DNA of 64,000 bases from Adiantum capillus-veneris (GCA_014529385.2 CM043947.1:128764391-128828390); one strand, 5' to 3'. Positions 1 through 13,267 are shown, counted from the stretch's first letter. The notes: generated from the letters alone by a model not told the origin. Program-made: numbers and translations.

Positions 1-1394
1 AAATTTTTCTAAAACATATCAATATTGGTCTTGAAAAAAGCCCCTTGAGAAGATAAAACCAAATATATCTTCAAAAATTACATTTTCATTAAACAAAAAA
101 AAATCATTAATTTTTTTTTTGTTATATCTTCAAAAATTAAATTCTCATTAAGTAACAAAAACTCCACTAAAGTTATCCCCTTTTTGTTATGTGCAATCAA
201 ACTTCAATATTTATTTTATGTGGAATAGAAAGTCTCTTTATTTTACATTTGAAAAGGCTTGTCACTTCTTAGGTTCTGAAAAGGAAAAGGCTCTCATTTC
301 TTACAATCTTATCCTTTACTTTTACATTTTAGATTAGATGTTTGTAAAGTGTTTTTTGAAATAAACCAAGGAGTGACACGTGGATGCCCTCTCCTTCCTT
401 GAAAAGTTTAAGCTGCAGCCTGCATTATAAAGAGTATAGATGTTGCAAACAAGTCCAAAGCCTCAAAATTGACTGACCAACCCAACAGGCAGTGTAGGCA
501 CAGAAAACGGTGATTTCAGAGTCAACAAAGCACAAAGTGATGCCGGCATGAACAAACTTGACCAAATTCAATTTAGGACTTGTTTTAGGTGTATAGAATG
601 TGTTTAGGTCAAAAATTGTAAGCTTTGCAAAAAAATTGTCATTATTGTAAATAATTGTGATTATTTACTTTTGTACTATTTTTGCATGAAAATTGTATCA
701 TCACCTCACCTATCATGTGTACACACCTATTACATGCCAAAAATCAAGTATGAACCAAAATGAGCACCTATAACTTGGAAAATTGCCAAAAAAATGCAAA
801 GAAGTCTTTGCAAGGAAAATTTTGGGTTATGGAAAATATTTCTTGATCCAAATCACCTCATATCTCATACACAAGGTCTATACAATGCCTAGAACCAAAT
901 TGTACCAAACAATGTTTCTTTTGGTAGAGAAGTTAGTAATCGCGATTATTCACTTTCTAGCCAAATTGGGGGAGTATTAATATTTTGCCATCATACATCC
1001 AAAGTACATGATGTGTTAAGCCCACTAGCCAAGTTTGAACCAATGTGGAGCTCAAAATCTCAAATTTTCACTATATCTACTATTTTAGAGACCTAAAGCG
1101 AAAATCTGGTACGATTTTCCGTAAGCCCATATTTCACTCAGAGTATGTATTTGGTATATACTTCAAGCCTGTGATGTCAAGCTTGCAAAATGTTGAAAAA
1201 ATTACTCAGCTATAAATAATCGCAATTATTTACTTTGGTTGCAATTTTTTTTTTGGACTTTACAGTTTTGTTCCTTGCATGATTTTATGCATCTATGCTT
1301 GTTCAAAAATTGATTTGAAGAAAATTGGACCAAAAATTGTCAGCAGTTCAAACTAAAGGATATTTCAGAGAAAAATTCGACAAATCTACTAACT
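1..1394. other. AT-rich non-coding DNA
   Basis: No convincing gene is seen. The stretch is AT-rich with poly-A/poly-T tracts. Short near-palindromes of the type AATAATCGCGATTATT recur at about 648-664, 937-951 and 1215-1230, and a partial copy lies at about 4723. They therefore flank the decayed coding remnant at 1423-4300 on both sides. They may be terminal or regulatory parts of the element that remnant belongs to. I could not delimit LTRs here. Confidence 0.5.
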
Positions 1395-1422
1395 TTGACA
1401 CTCTATTCACTGAACAGGATCC

Positions 1423-4300
1423 ATGCAAGCAGCAGAGAGAGCCAAGAAGAAGCTCAACGAAAAGGAAAAGTTGCAAGAATTTCTCGCATACCAACTGGAT
1501 CTAGATTCAGTCAAGGCAACCAAAACAACATATCTTTTCAAAGAACAGCTAGAAGAGCATTACACCACAGTCTTCACCGGCAGATTCAAGAGTGAGGAGG
1601 GACATTAGGTAGAGTTGCAACTCTTACCGAAAGAAGTATATCATGTTGTCGCGAAGCCTGAGACCAAAGAAGCCAACCGCAGGCTGGGACTCAGACACTT
1701 TTATGAACAGGAGCCATGCGGTGTGGATTTTCAAAAAGCTTACGAGCTTTTGTCCACTATTAAAGAAGATGGAACTGCTCAAATTTTTGACATGTAGGGA
1801 AATAAAGTCGAAGTGGTCATAATTAAAGACATTGTGGCAGATGCACTTAGACTGCCCACAGAAGGAATGACCATGAGGGCAAGGGACAGAAAAACGGCAG
1901 GTACATTCAGCAAAGAAACCGCCGTAGCAACCTTTGCAGATTTAATTCACAAGCAAGTGGAAGAGCCAGCCCGGTTATACCATCAGCATTTCCACTTCCT
2001 GGAAAAAAGGCCACCAAGGTATACCATGCAAAATCACGTGGTTGCCACCACTTTCACACAAGTTCTCAAGTCAACAACCAGGCAACCGGTGGACCACGCC
2101 CAATACGTCTTGACCACTCTGAAGGGCACAAAGAAAGAAGGGAAGATCACTTACTTGGGTGCGCTGGAAGTCTTGACAAGGATTGCGTACCATGCCATTG
2201 GCATTGCCGACAACCTACCACCTATCTCTGACCAAAAAACGTGGATACTGTCAGCACAATCATCTCCTTGAGCTACAAGATCAGCCAAGAGATCTTACAA
2301 ATCTGATGAAGATTCGGCCAAAAGCTCGTCGAATAGACATAGCAACGAAAACTCAGATAATGATGAAAAGAGAGCAAGAAGAGAAGAGATGAAAAGAAAA
2401 TATGTGGCCGCACCAAAAAGAGCCTATGCAAAAGCAAGCCCGCTTTGAAAGAGAAAAACATGCCTACCAGGGCACCCGATAAGCACAAGGAAAGGACTCA
2501 GAAAAATGGGTGCCTAGTGGACTTAAAGGCCCAAGGACAAAGCATCACACAAGAAAAGAGGCTGAAGATCCCACAAAATCTTTAGAAATCAAGAGAAGAA
2601 GCCCTGAAGCTGAAAGAAGCCTAGGAAGAAGCAAGAAAAGAAAAAGATGCGGAGAAACAGAGACAAGCTGAGGAAGCGGCAAGGGAAGAGGCACACCATG
2701 AGCAAGGTTACGAGTCTTCTTAACCCAATTCACCACCTACGGAACAGTAGGACAAAACAATTCCAAGATCACCACCATCACCTGCAAGTAAAGAAACCCC
2801 AAAAGAGCCAACTAAAGAAGCTGAGCAAACGAAAGAGACAGAATCTGAGTCAAAAGAAGCAGAAGAATCTACAGAAGAGGCTACTGCTACACAAGAGCAA
2901 CAGAAAGAGAAAGAAGCGAAGCTGGAACAAGATAAAGTAGTCGAATCTACACGAGAGCCTGAACAACAAAAGGTAGACCAATCTACCCAAAAGGAAACAA
3001 GTACTACAAAAGAGGACACAACAAAATTAGAGCCAATACCCTCTACCGCATCACAGCAAGAAACAGCCGAGGCAGACTCCGCAAATCCTTAGGAAGACAA
3101 GGCAAAAGAAGGCTAGACACAACCTCAAGGGCAAGAGGAACCAGTAGCCACTTCTGAGCCGAGAGACACAGAGGAGGATGCAGGCACATCAACCCAGCTA
3201 GCAAGACAGGAAGACTGGCAATCCAATGACGAAGTAATCCTGCAAGTAAATGAATATGCAAGGCAAATGCAGGATATGAAGGAGAGACTTTGATCGGTAG
3301 CACTTGGCCGTAGCACAAAGGCCAAGGAGTTAGAGATGGTGATTGACGCCATCCAAGGGGAATTACAAGACAAATTGAATAGCATCATTGATCTTCAGAG
3401 GAAAGTTCAGGAAATGAAAGCCGACGCTGAACAACATCACCTAGTCAAAGAGCGGTAGAAGAAGGAGATGGAAGAGATAGGTGATCTGCTTACAAAGTTG
3501 ACAGATGCTTGTAAAGCCAAGGATGAACAACTGACAGAAGTTACAAATGAACTTCTAACGACCACCCTGTCAGCTCAAAAAATTCAGGTGCAGTTGGATT
3601 TTGCCAACGCTTCTTTACAATACTCCGAACAAAGAGTAAATGATCAGGAAATTTTCTTACGGCAAGAGAGAATCCAGTCGTAGCCTCGATCAAAGGGACA
3701 GATGAAGTGTACAAAGCTTTAGAGAAAAACAACAAAGACCTCGAGCTGGAGTTAAAGCTGGAGCAATCTCAGCACAGGGACTTGGCTTTGATGCAGGTCC
3801 AGAGATAAGAAGATTTGCTGAAGGAGATAGCTGAGATTAAAAGAATTAACCAGCTACTGAAAGAGGGAAAGCCAGAGATACAAGAAGAGGCAGGCACTTC
3901 AGAGAAGCCGCAAATAGATATACCCTCAGTGACATTTGTTGAACTAGAGACACAATCCACAGCAGAGCTGAGTGGTGAGGATGATTTCCAAGTAAATATT
4001 ACAGATGCACAAACTGTGCCCATGGTCCAACTCTCGAAAGCTGAAGAAGACGCACTCAAAGAAAAGATCACACAAGAGGTGGATGAGCAGTGGAAGGCAG
4101 CAATGGATTGGGAGTTGAGAGTCCTTCATTCCGTCAATGTCACTCAACTCACTCCCAATCAAATCAATGCGCAATGGCACCAACAGTCCCTGCCATACCC
4201 TCTTATAAAGGTTGAGTTAAGACAGGTTAAAGAAAGGCTTTATGCAAACATGCAAATAGATGGTGCAGATAAAGACCAACCAAAGTGGAGATTGTGCTAG
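1423..4300 (+). pseudogene. decayed gag-like / coiled-coil protein of an unidentified element
   Basis: One reading frame runs from 1423 to about 2450, broken by in-frame TAG at 1606 and 1795 and TGA at 2269. Clear protein-like sequence continues across each stop. Further frame changes link it to open stretches at 3468-3683 and 3815-4300. The N-terminal third is globular. The middle is rich in Lys, Glu, Ser and Gln, and the last third is heptad-like and probably coiled coil. I recognise no protease, reverse transcriptase or integrase. The size, the acidic/basic coiled-coil character and the lack of introns resemble the gag region of a non-autonomous plant retroelement. That is inference, and a captured host gene remains possible. 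Confidence 0.4.
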
Positions 4301-4894
4301 CTGAACAAAAACGCAAGGTACTTGATTTTGTTCACAAGAGCACCTGCAACCCTGCAAAGAGATCCGACCTTCTGTCATGTACCAAGAGTAAGGACTTGGC
4401 AAGCGCATGAGGCATTGAGCAAGAAGCGGCCAACCTAGCTAAACTACCCAAGATTTCCAGCTCTAGAGAAAGGACCGTCCATAGAGAAATACATGGTGAA
4501 ACCCTAACGAGCGCCATGTCTTTCTTCAATCGTGTTTGTTGCATTGCAACGGTAGATAAGAGCTCCACGCATTGACATAAGCAGTTCACAGTAATTTGTA
4601 GATTTTGGTGTCATTGATCCGCGGCTTAATTTCATTATAATTAGGAATTTACACTTTCAAATCATTGCTAAGCATTTAGATGCATTCTAGGTCGAAAACG
4701 ACTAGGTCAAAAATCCATTGCTATTAATAATCGCGATTTTGGAACTTGACCTAAAGTGGGGTTTGAGAACATAATCATGTGTGCTTAGGTCTTATAAACA
4801 TATCCTATAAGTTTCGTTACGTTTGGATGTCATTTGATGCTGTAACGGATGTGATTTGTTTGCCGGATGAGCGATTGGCTTTCGGTGATTTCAG
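4301..4894. other. non-coding spacer
   Basis: No gene is supported. The stretch follows the gag-like remnant and carries one more partial copy of the AATAATCGCGATT motif near 4723. It ends where minus-strand gypsy integrase sequence begins. Confidence 0.4.
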
Positions 4895-6790
4895 TCACTT
4901 GAGTGTAGTTTGAGTTGGATGCCAGTTGTTGTTAGTTGTTTTTTGAGAGATTGACACCCTCTTGTAGCCTCTATGCACTAGTCGAGTCAGCTTCATCCCA
5001 TGGATTGACAAATTAATCGTGGTTCTTGCTAGTGCTGCAATAAGATAGGATGGTGAGGTTAGACATGCGTCCCACATAATAAAATGGGAATCAAAATACT
5101 GTTTTTCTTTTTTCTTTTGTGCATAGATGTGAGCTACAAAAGTTAGCCTTTGCTCATCTAGATTTTCTAAATCTTCAAGTCTCTCTGACAATTCATGTCC
5201 AGTCCACTCAAGATTTTTAGATACCCTTAGTGTCGGCAATAGAAATTCTATTGGCAATATGGCATCAAGACCATACACAACGTTAAAGGGTATAGCATTT
5301 AAATTTTTTTTGAATGAAACTCGATAAGCCCATAGAGCAACATGGAGATTCATTTCCTAGTCTATCCTTCTTGACCTATCTACACGTGTTGGCATTTTTT
5401 CTCGTTGACAAGCATCACACCTTCAAACATATTCTTTGGCACCTGCAAAAAGTGTTGGCCACCATATGCCTGCCATTAAGATTTCTCTTGTAGTGGTCTC
5501 ACTAGAGAAGTGACCTCCAGCTAATCCAGCATGTGCTTATTCTATAATTGGAATATACTCGTCTTTATTTGCACAATGACATCAATGTTGATCTTTACCT
5601 CTCTGATACAATTGGTTTCCTATAAGAGCATAGTCTCTTTCTTGAGTTTCAATTGCTCTTTGACGGCGTTTACTCATATACTGAGGAAATGTTCAACTTG
5701 ATAAGTAAGTAGCTAGATAGTTACTCCACTTAGGAACATACGACATTTGGAACAATCTTACATGAGGTATGGGTGTTTGCTTTTGACATTGAGGACAATC
5801 CTTTACAAAAGAGCGAACATCACTCCTCATAGTTGGCCAAAATACTCCAAGTCTCAAGATTCGTCTCATAGTTTGATCTTCCGCAAAGTGTACTATGGTA
5901 ATATGTGCTTGACTTAGGTATTGGATTTGCTCTTCGGGATTAATGCATAAGAGAAATATTCCATCTCAATTTCTTTTGTATAGCCTACCAGCTAGTAATT
6001 GATACATAACCAATTGCTCAATTAATCCGATTGTAATAAGAAGTGGTATTTGTGAATCCACTTGATCTATGGTCATCAATGATACCATATTTTCCGACCA
6101 TCGAGGTATAATTTCCATGGAGAATAGATATGCATCTGGTAAATCATCGTCTACCACTTTAGGTGATTCTCCTAAAACAATCCTTGATAAATGATCTACT
6201 CTTTGGTGAGTAGTGCCCTTTTTTACAGTTACCATAGTGAAATCAAATTCTTGAACCATCTCACTATTCTTCCTGTGCTACATGGCTTGTTGACCAAGTA
6301 TAATAAGGCTTGGTGGTCCATAGAGAACACAAATTTGGTGGCTAATAGGTAATGTTTATACTTTTTTATGACATAGATCATTCCTAATCCTTCCCTTTTG
6401 GTGGTGCTATAATTATTTTTTTCCATATTCAAATGTCGGCTGCATAAGAAATATGAAAATCAATTTTCTCGTCTCCTGGTTGAGCTAGTATATACACCCA
6501 ATGGCAAAATTGGAAGCATCTACATGTATGTCGAATATCTTATTCCAATCTCGTGCTTTCAATATTGGAGCTGAAGTGAGAGCTTGCTTAAGCTTCATGA
6601 AAGATCCTTCACACTCATTAGTCCATTCAAAGTGTGTAATCAAGCTGTACATGGGTTTTGCAATTATAGCGTACATGTAAATGAATCGTTTGTAATATCC
6701 ACAATGTCCCATGAAGGCTTGAACCCCCTTTACAGTTGTTGGTTTGGGCAAATCAGCAATGACATGAATTTTATCTACTATAAAGAGCAT
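4895..6790 (-). pseudogene. Ty3/gypsy pol remnant (RT end, RNase H, integrase), gypsy-3
   Basis: Read on the minus strand, 6790-6485 encodes the end of a gypsy reverse transcriptase, the typical connection after the thumb (VQAFMGHCGYYKRF) followed by the start of RNase H. 6432-5966 carries RNase H, including the pattern before VDHLSR. The interval 5965-5354 retains decayed integrase sequence, with a zinc-finger-like WWPTL region and a C-x2-CQR end near 5390-5480. 5353-4895 is the integrase C-terminal part (WAYR...NAIPFNVVYG). The pieces are separated by stops and frameshifts. No gag, protease, RT palm or LTR remains, so the copy is truncated at both ends. Confidence 0.85.
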
Positions 6791-7024
6791 ATTAGGTATT
6801 ATGGTAGAAATCCCACATTATGGGAATCTCCAAATTGACCAAATTCGTGTAATTTGGAAATTTCCAACTTAAGTGGGAAAAAAGGAGACAAACTTGTTGA
6901 TAAGATAGAGTGAAAATATTATTGGATTGTGGTGTTGATAAACACCAAAATTCAAGAGGATGAACAAAGCATGAATTTGAAGAAACTCTCTTAATTAAAT
7001 AAAAGAAATAAAGGGTGATACAGT
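6791..7024. other. non-coding junction left of copia-1
   Basis: No gene is seen. The stretch is AT-rich and lies between the truncated gypsy-3 remnant and the 5' LTR of copia-1. The last five bases before the LTR are ACAGT. Confidence 0.4.
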
Positions 7025-7219
7025 TGTTGGGATTTAGGCCAACTGATCGGACATGCCACTTACTACTAACCCATCTACTAACTTAACCTATATATAGTTA
7101 TTCTTCAATACAATAGAATAAGGATCTGCAACAAGATAACATTGTTGTGCACTCCACCCAAAACAGGTCTCTCTCTTCTCTTGCACTTGCACTTGCACAC
7201 GCTTCCCATGGCACCTTCA
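7025..7219 (+). repeat. 5' LTR of copia-1
   Basis: This 195-bp TG...CA repeat matches 12634-12901 closely, apart from the CT microsatellite expanded in the 3' copy and scattered differences. A TATA-like run (CTATATATAG) lies near 7088. Confidence 0.9.
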
Positions 7220-7221
7220 AT

Positions 7222-7236
7222 TGGTATCAAAGCAGG
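7222..7236 (+). other. primer binding site of copia-1 (initiator Met-tRNA)
   Basis: TGGTATCAAAGCAGG lies two bases after the LTR end. It matches the usual plant Met-tRNA primer site TGGTATCAGAGC with one mismatch over the shared part. Confidence 0.85.
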
Positions 7237-8342
7237 GTTTGTGCTTTCCATTTTCGCGTCCGCGCATGCTTGCACTTTCAAAAGTGCAAATAGATTTTCA
7301 ATTTTGGCATCGGCAAATTGAGCGTTCCAAGAGCGTTTCCTCTTGCAATTTTACCCCCCTTTTGAAGCTGTTCGTGCATTCAAAAGCTTCATCTCAGCTA
7401 CGCTTCAGGAGTTGTATTCTTCAACTCCACTTTTGCTACAACTACAGGTACAGGTACAGGACACAGGTGAGGTTTTTCAGAGACTATTTTGGGATGGTAT
7501 ATTGCCGTTTTATGGCTATTATGTGTTATTGAGATGGTGTTTATGGGATGATTAGGAGCATTTTTTTGGCATCGACATTGTCTCGGGTTTTTCAGGCATC
7601 CATCTCCTCACAAGTTATTGCATACATACAGGACATCCAGGTTTCTTACAGGTTGCAGTGTTTTGCATCAACAAGATTTCAGTGGGCGTACTTGATGCGC
7701 ATATGCATTGTTTTGGCACTTCTGATAGTGCTTGCGCTCTTTTAAGAGCGGTTTTACTCCTCGCAGGGATTTTTTTACAGCTTGCACATTTTGTTTGGTT
7801 CCTGTTTGAGTGTATATAGTACACCTTGCAGTATTGTTGACAGTGGATGTACGTTGAGTTGCAGAAACTACCATATGCACCTTTTGTGGAGCCGATTTGG
7901 CTTGTTTCTGGCAGTCCCGACCGTTTTTGAGACTCGGTTCGGAGGTCCTTTCTAAGACTGGGCTGGTCTCTTGTTTGCATAACCTTTTGTGAGGGTTGAT
8001 AGCATGAGGTTTTCTCGAGTTGGGGGATTCTCGAATGTTGAGATCCTTTTGGTGATACAGGTTTCTGGAGTACTCGTTTTTTGTGGCTCGCCATAGGACA
8101 TGTATAGAGAGGGCTAGGTGCATTTGACATCGTGTTGGTAGTCTTAGGTCAGCTTTTGACTTTTTATGCATAGTTAGTGATTGATGCACCTGTCTTATGC
8201 TCTGAGAGCATTACTTTTGATGTGTTATTGATATCTTCTAACAGTTTTGGATTGAGATTCTGTCAGCTTTTTTGGGGAAACTTTGCCGAATTTTTCCGAG
8301 AATTATCAGTGTTTATCGCCATATTATCTTTAGCTTGCAGCC

Positions 8343-9552
8343 ATGTCATCTAGAAGTGAGAATGATATTTACAATGTCCAAAAATTTGATGGGACGAATT
8401 TTGCTATCTGGAAAGAGCATATTCAAGATGTTCTTATACAAAAAGGCCAATTGGATTCTATCATGGAGCACCCAGAGGGCGAGTATACAAATGTTGAATG
8501 GGAGAAACTTGATGCTAAGGCCAAATCTACTCACCGTTTTCATTTGGCCAAATCTGTGTACTTTACTATAGTTGGAGAAAGGACTGCTAGAGATGTATGG
8601 GATAAGTTGTGTTCCAGCTATGAGAAACAAAAGTGCCACTAATAAGGTTTTCTTGATGAAGAAGTTGTTTGACCTTTGTATGAAGAAAGAGGGCACTATT
8701 TCTACTCACATTAATGAGTTCAATATCATTTTCACTCAATTGACCACTCAGGGTTTGGTCTTCGATGAGGAAATCAAATGTATCTTCTTGCTATGCAGTT
8801 TACTCTCGTCTTGGGATACGTTTTGTACTTCTATTAGCAACTCAACACTTGGTACCGGTCTAGTGTACAATGACATCCGTGGGAGTCTGTTTCTCGAGGA
8901 TATTTGTAGGAAGTCTCTCGAAGGCAAGAAGGATGGTGATGTGTATGTTTCTAGTGATAGACAGAGGGGTCACACTCAAAGTCGTGCCAAAAGCAAGGAA
9001 CATGGGGGCTCCCGCAGTATGTCTCGGGGTTCTATGCATAATGTTGAGTGCTATCACTGCCATAAAAAAGGGCATGTGAAGAAGGATTGCAGGAAATGGC
9101 AGCAAAGTAAGAAGGATAAACATTCAAGTGAAACTTCTAAGTCTGATGATTCAAACAAGGGCAAAGAAAAGTTAGAGGAGATCAATGTGCTAGAGTCTTC
9201 AAATGCTCCTATTTTAGAGACTCTTCCAACGATTGTTATGCCACTTACCTTTGACGTATTGGTATTCACATTAGATCTACCTGTCGAGGCTCTTGTTACA
9301 GAAGATGCACAATATGCACATAATTGGATAGTAGATTGTGGTGTGAGTTTCCATGTGACACCACATAGAGAGTGGTTCTCTACTTATTCTCACTCTTGTG
9401 GCAAAGTGATACTTGGTGATGCTTATGAACTAGACATAGAGGGTGTCGAGAACGTCAAATTTCATCTAAGGAATGGCATGCACTTTACCTTATGTAATGT
9501 CAGACATGTGTCCAAGTTGACTAAAAGCTTGATTTCTGTTGGGTCAGCTTGA
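8343..9552 (+). pseudogene. gag: copia-1 gag and protease
   Basis: The start ATG at 8343 opens a typical copia gag (KFDGTNFAIWKEHIQ). A frameshift near 8625-8640 moves the reading to the frame of 8572-9552. That frame carries the rest of gag, a CCHC zinc knuckle ([14 protein letters not shown], about 9049-9090) and the protease start. The usual protease motif (I/V)VDSGAS appears as VDCGVS, so the base after the catalytic Asp codon region has changed. The frame ends at 9552 because one extra G in the run after codons SVG shifts the reading. The correct frame resumes at 9539. This copy cannot make a full polyprotein. Confidence 0.88.
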
Positions 9553-10661
9553 TGATTTGGGCTACAACACCACATTTGGAAATGGTTCGTGGATAGTATG
9601 CAAAGGTAATCTTGTTGTACTCAGAGGTCAGAAGCATGGTACCTTGTATTTCATGCATGTGTCAAATGTTGGTCATGATTACATATCTATAGCCGAGGTG
9701 CCGTCTACTGAGTTGTGGCATTGCCGGCTAGGGCATATTAGCCAAAAATGAATGAGAGCTCTGACTCGTTTTTGCTACTTACCTGTCGTATTATGTTGAC
9801 TTTCCTATTTGTGAACACTGTATCTATGGCAAACAAACTAGGTTCGTGCACTTACCATTGGGTCAAAAGCGCGCTGAACCTCTAGATTTAGTACATAGTG
9901 ATTTTTGTGGTCCTATGTCAACCAAATCTCTAGGGTGGGGCAACTATTTTGTGACATTCATATATGACTCTACTCAAAAGGTGTGGACATATCCTTTGAA
10001 ACATAAGGGTCAAGTGTATTATGTTGAATTTCGTATTTGTGAACACTGTATCTATGGAAAACAGACTAGGTTCGTGCACTTACCATCGGGTCAAAAGCGC
10101 GCTAAACCTCTAGATTTAGTACATAGTGATGTTTGTGGTTCTATGTCAACCAAATCTCTAGGGGGAGCCAACTATTTTGTGACATTCATAGATGACTCTA
10201 CTCAAAAGGTGTGAGCATATCCTTTGAAACATAAGGATCAAGTTCTTCCTGTGTTCCAAACATTCTTAGTACTCGTTGAGAATCAGTCTGGCAAGAAATT
10301 CAAGAGGTTGCGGACTGACAACCGTGGACAGTATGTCTCCAAGGAGTTTGACAATTTCTATGCTAGAAGGGGGATTAAAAGGCAGTTTACTGCACCATAC
10401 ACACCAGCTCAGAATGGAGTTGCTGAGCGCATGAATCGTACGACTCAGGAAAGAGTCACAGCCATGCTTTCTAGAGAAAATCTCACACAAGTTTTTTGGG
10501 CAGAAGCTCTCTTGACTGCAGTGAACATTATAAATCGTTCGCCTAGTTCACCATTGAATTATGAAATTCAAGAAGAGTTTTGGTCTAAACGTAAGCCCCA
10601 CTATGACCATCTACATGTTTTTGGTTGCGAAGCTTATGTTCACGTGCCTAAGCAACTTTGA
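9539..10661 (+). pseudogene. copia-1 integrase, with an in-frame internal duplication
   Basis: The region carries the GAG-pre-integrase and HHCC part (LWHCRLGH) and the catalytic core: Asp in LVHSD, Asp in LRTDNRGQ, Glu in VAERMNR. A segment of about 228 bp (9793-10020) is repeated directly at 10021-10248. The catalytic core start (ICEHCIYGKQTRF to LKHKGQV) therefore occurs twice in frame. The second copy has TGA at 10212 where the first has TGG. Another TGA at 10659 sits where related elements have Arg. Stops at about 10735-10760 separate it from the reverse transcriptase part. Confidence 0.87.
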
Positions 10662-10775
10662 CAGAAGTTAGAGCCAAAGTCACACAAATGTATTTTTAGT
10701 GGATATGGTGCAGATGGAGAGATGGGATATTGTCTTTAGCACACGGAATCTTGTTGAGTCATCCGTAGTTCAGAT

Positions 10776-12564
10776 GTGATCTTCAATGAGTCGAAGATGC
10801 ATAAACAACCTATCAAGGAAATAGAGATTCGGAGAGTTACTTTTGGGGATGTTGCCTCAAAGACAGTGAAATCAAGTCAGCGGGCTAGTGATGTACCTTC
10901 CGCTAGAAATGCTCCAGAGGGAGCGGATAGCAATGGTCAAGGAGTGAGACGGTCTACTAGAGTCTCTCGTCCACCTACGCGTTTCAAGCGAGGTCTTGAT
11001 TACATCATTTTGACTGATTGCGGTGAGCCAATCTGCTACCAAGAAGCCATGATGACGAATGATGTGGTGAAGCGGGAGCAGGCTATGGAATCTGAGTATA
11101 ACTTGATTCTGGCTAATGACACTTGGGACTTGGTAGAACTACCAAATGATGCGAAAGCTTTACCTTGCAACAAGAAGAAATTTACCTCAGGTGATCCAAA
11201 TCAAAAGTACAAGTCTAGACTTGTAGCGAAAGGGTTCAAACAGCAAAAGGGAGTTGATTTTGATGAAATCTTCTCGCGTGTGGTCAAGATGACAACACTT
11301 AGAACCATACTTGGTCTTGTAGCGATTGAGGACATGGAACTTGTCCAAATGGATGTGAAGACAACATTTCTCAACGGGGATCTTGATGAGGATGTTTACA
11401 TGCAGTAGCCTGAAGGGTTTGTTCAGGAGAACGTATCTCGTGAGGAGCTAGTATGTAAGCTCAAAAAGTCACTTTATGGCTTAAAGCAGGGTTCAAGGCA
11501 GTGGTATCATAAATTTGATGCATGTATGAGGTCTCAAGGATATAAAAGGAGCAAGAGGATCACTGATTGTACACAAGAAAGCTAGATGATGGCTCGATGA
11601 TCATTCTAGTTTTGTATGTTGATGACATGCTTATAGCTGAGAAATCCATTGAGGAAATTGCCAACTTGAAGAAAACACTTAGCAATAATTTTGCAATGAA
11701 AGATTTAGGGAATGCTACACACTTTATTGGCATGCGAATCAAAAGAGATTGCAAACGTCGTATTCTTGAGTTATCTTAGGAAACATACATTGAGAAAGTT
11801 TTGCAGCGTTTCAATATGCAGGGGAGAAAGCATTGAGTACCCCTATGCAGGAATTTCTGAAACTCAGCAAGAAAGATGCACCCAAATCTGATGTTGAGCG
11901 AGCTGAACTGGCCAAGGTACCATATTCTTTGGCAGTGGGGAGTCTCATGTATGCTATGTTGACCACAAGACTAGACATTGCTTTTGCAGTGGGAGTGGTC
12001 AGCCAAAATCCTAGCAACAACAAGCATTCGGAAGCAATGAAGCACATTCTTAGGTACCTCAAAGGTACAATCGACATGTGTTTACGCTTCGGGAACAATG
12101 ATGCATCCATCGTGGGTTATGAGGATGCAGACTATGTGGGTTGTGTCGACAACAGGAGATCGACATCTGGCTATGTTTTCATATTTGCTGGAGCAGCAGT
12201 ATCTTGGAGGTCATGTCTTCAAGATTGTACGTCGTCTTCCACTACGGAAGCAGAGTACGTTGCATTGTTGGATGCAAGTAAAGAGGCTGTATGGTTATCT
12301 TGCTTAGTCATAAATCTTGGCATTGGTGAGACCCCAGTGATATATTGTGATAGTCAGAGTGCTCTTGCATTGGCAAGGAATCCCGTGTTTCACTCAATAT
12401 CGAAACACATTGAAGTCAGGTATCATCTCATGAGAGATTTCTTGGCCAAAACGCTCATTGATTTGGTCAAGGTACACACTGATGACAACCCAGTAGATGC
12501 TTTGACAAAAGGATTAGCTTTGGAGCGGTTTACACATTGCAGTGAGTTGATGGGTATAGGTTGA
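10776..12564 (+). pseudogene. copia-1 reverse transcriptase and RNase H
   Basis: The open stretch 10776-11408 contains the start of the copia reverse transcriptase (YKSRLVAKGFKQQKGVDFDEIFS, QMDVKTTFLNGDL). It stops at TAG 11406 in the usual YMQQPEGF context, and reading continues in the same frame with PEGF. The YVDDM active site lies at about 11610-11630. TAG at 11777 replaces Gln in LSQETYIEKVL. 11833-12564 holds the thumb and RNase H, with the STTEAEYVAL and DCQSA-like blocks and the KHIEVRYH end, and stops before the polypurine tract. It is a typical copia pol inactivated by point transitions. Confidence 0.9.
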
Positions 12565-12633
12565 AGCCACTATATTGCTTCACGGTTGTACATACTAGGT
12601 CACTTCGGCTGCGTTGGCCTTCAAGTGGGAGTT

Positions 12634-12901
<268 letters not shown>

Positions 12902-12905
12902 ACAT

Positions 12906-13262
12906 CTAGAGATCTTGTTTACAAAATTGACTCTTATAGTCACAATAGAAGCTCCACATAATATACTCCAAATTTGATGCCATATCCAAATTTTGATCGA
13001 AGCGTGGTTGATGTGCATGAGCAAGACTTGCTTTAGCTTTTAGAGCATGCCTTTCTAGAATCTTAATTCTAGAAAATGGTCCTTCTTTGTTGGGTCTCCA
13101 TGACCAAATAATTTCATCTACCATTTCCCACACTTGTGGGTCTTTGCAGTTGATAGCCCAAAAATCCTTCCAGCAATTAGTGTAAGCTTGAGTATCCGTC
13201 ATCCCACTCTTTCTTGTAGAAGGTGCCCAATATTGAATCAAATGTTTTTTGTAGTTTGGTGA
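12906..13262 (-). pseudogene. DUF7869-like gene, 3' piece
   Basis: Minus-strand coding sequence runs from the TSD of the solo LTR down to a stop codon at 12906-12908. It encodes about 110 aa with QYWAPSTRKSG, an acidic/aromatic stretch and a C-terminal tail. The reading frame is continuous with the piece upstream of the solo LTR: removing 13268-14846 and one copy of TGTAG joins codons for NKPTSPNYKKH without a frame change. This is therefore the C-terminal end of the same protein. Copia-1 lies only a few bases beyond the stop. Confidence 0.75.
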
Positions 13263-13267
13263 TGTAG

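Noticed and set aside
4895-7024. Gypsy-3 and copia-1 as one nested pair with a shared duplication
   Set aside because: Copia-1 flanks (ACAGT and ACATC) do not match, and no gypsy-3 sequence continues right of copia-1.
7615-8189. Minus-strand open frames of about 170 codons in the copia-1 leader
   Set aside because: They overlap each other in two frames, have biased composition and lie in an untranslated leader on the opposite strand.
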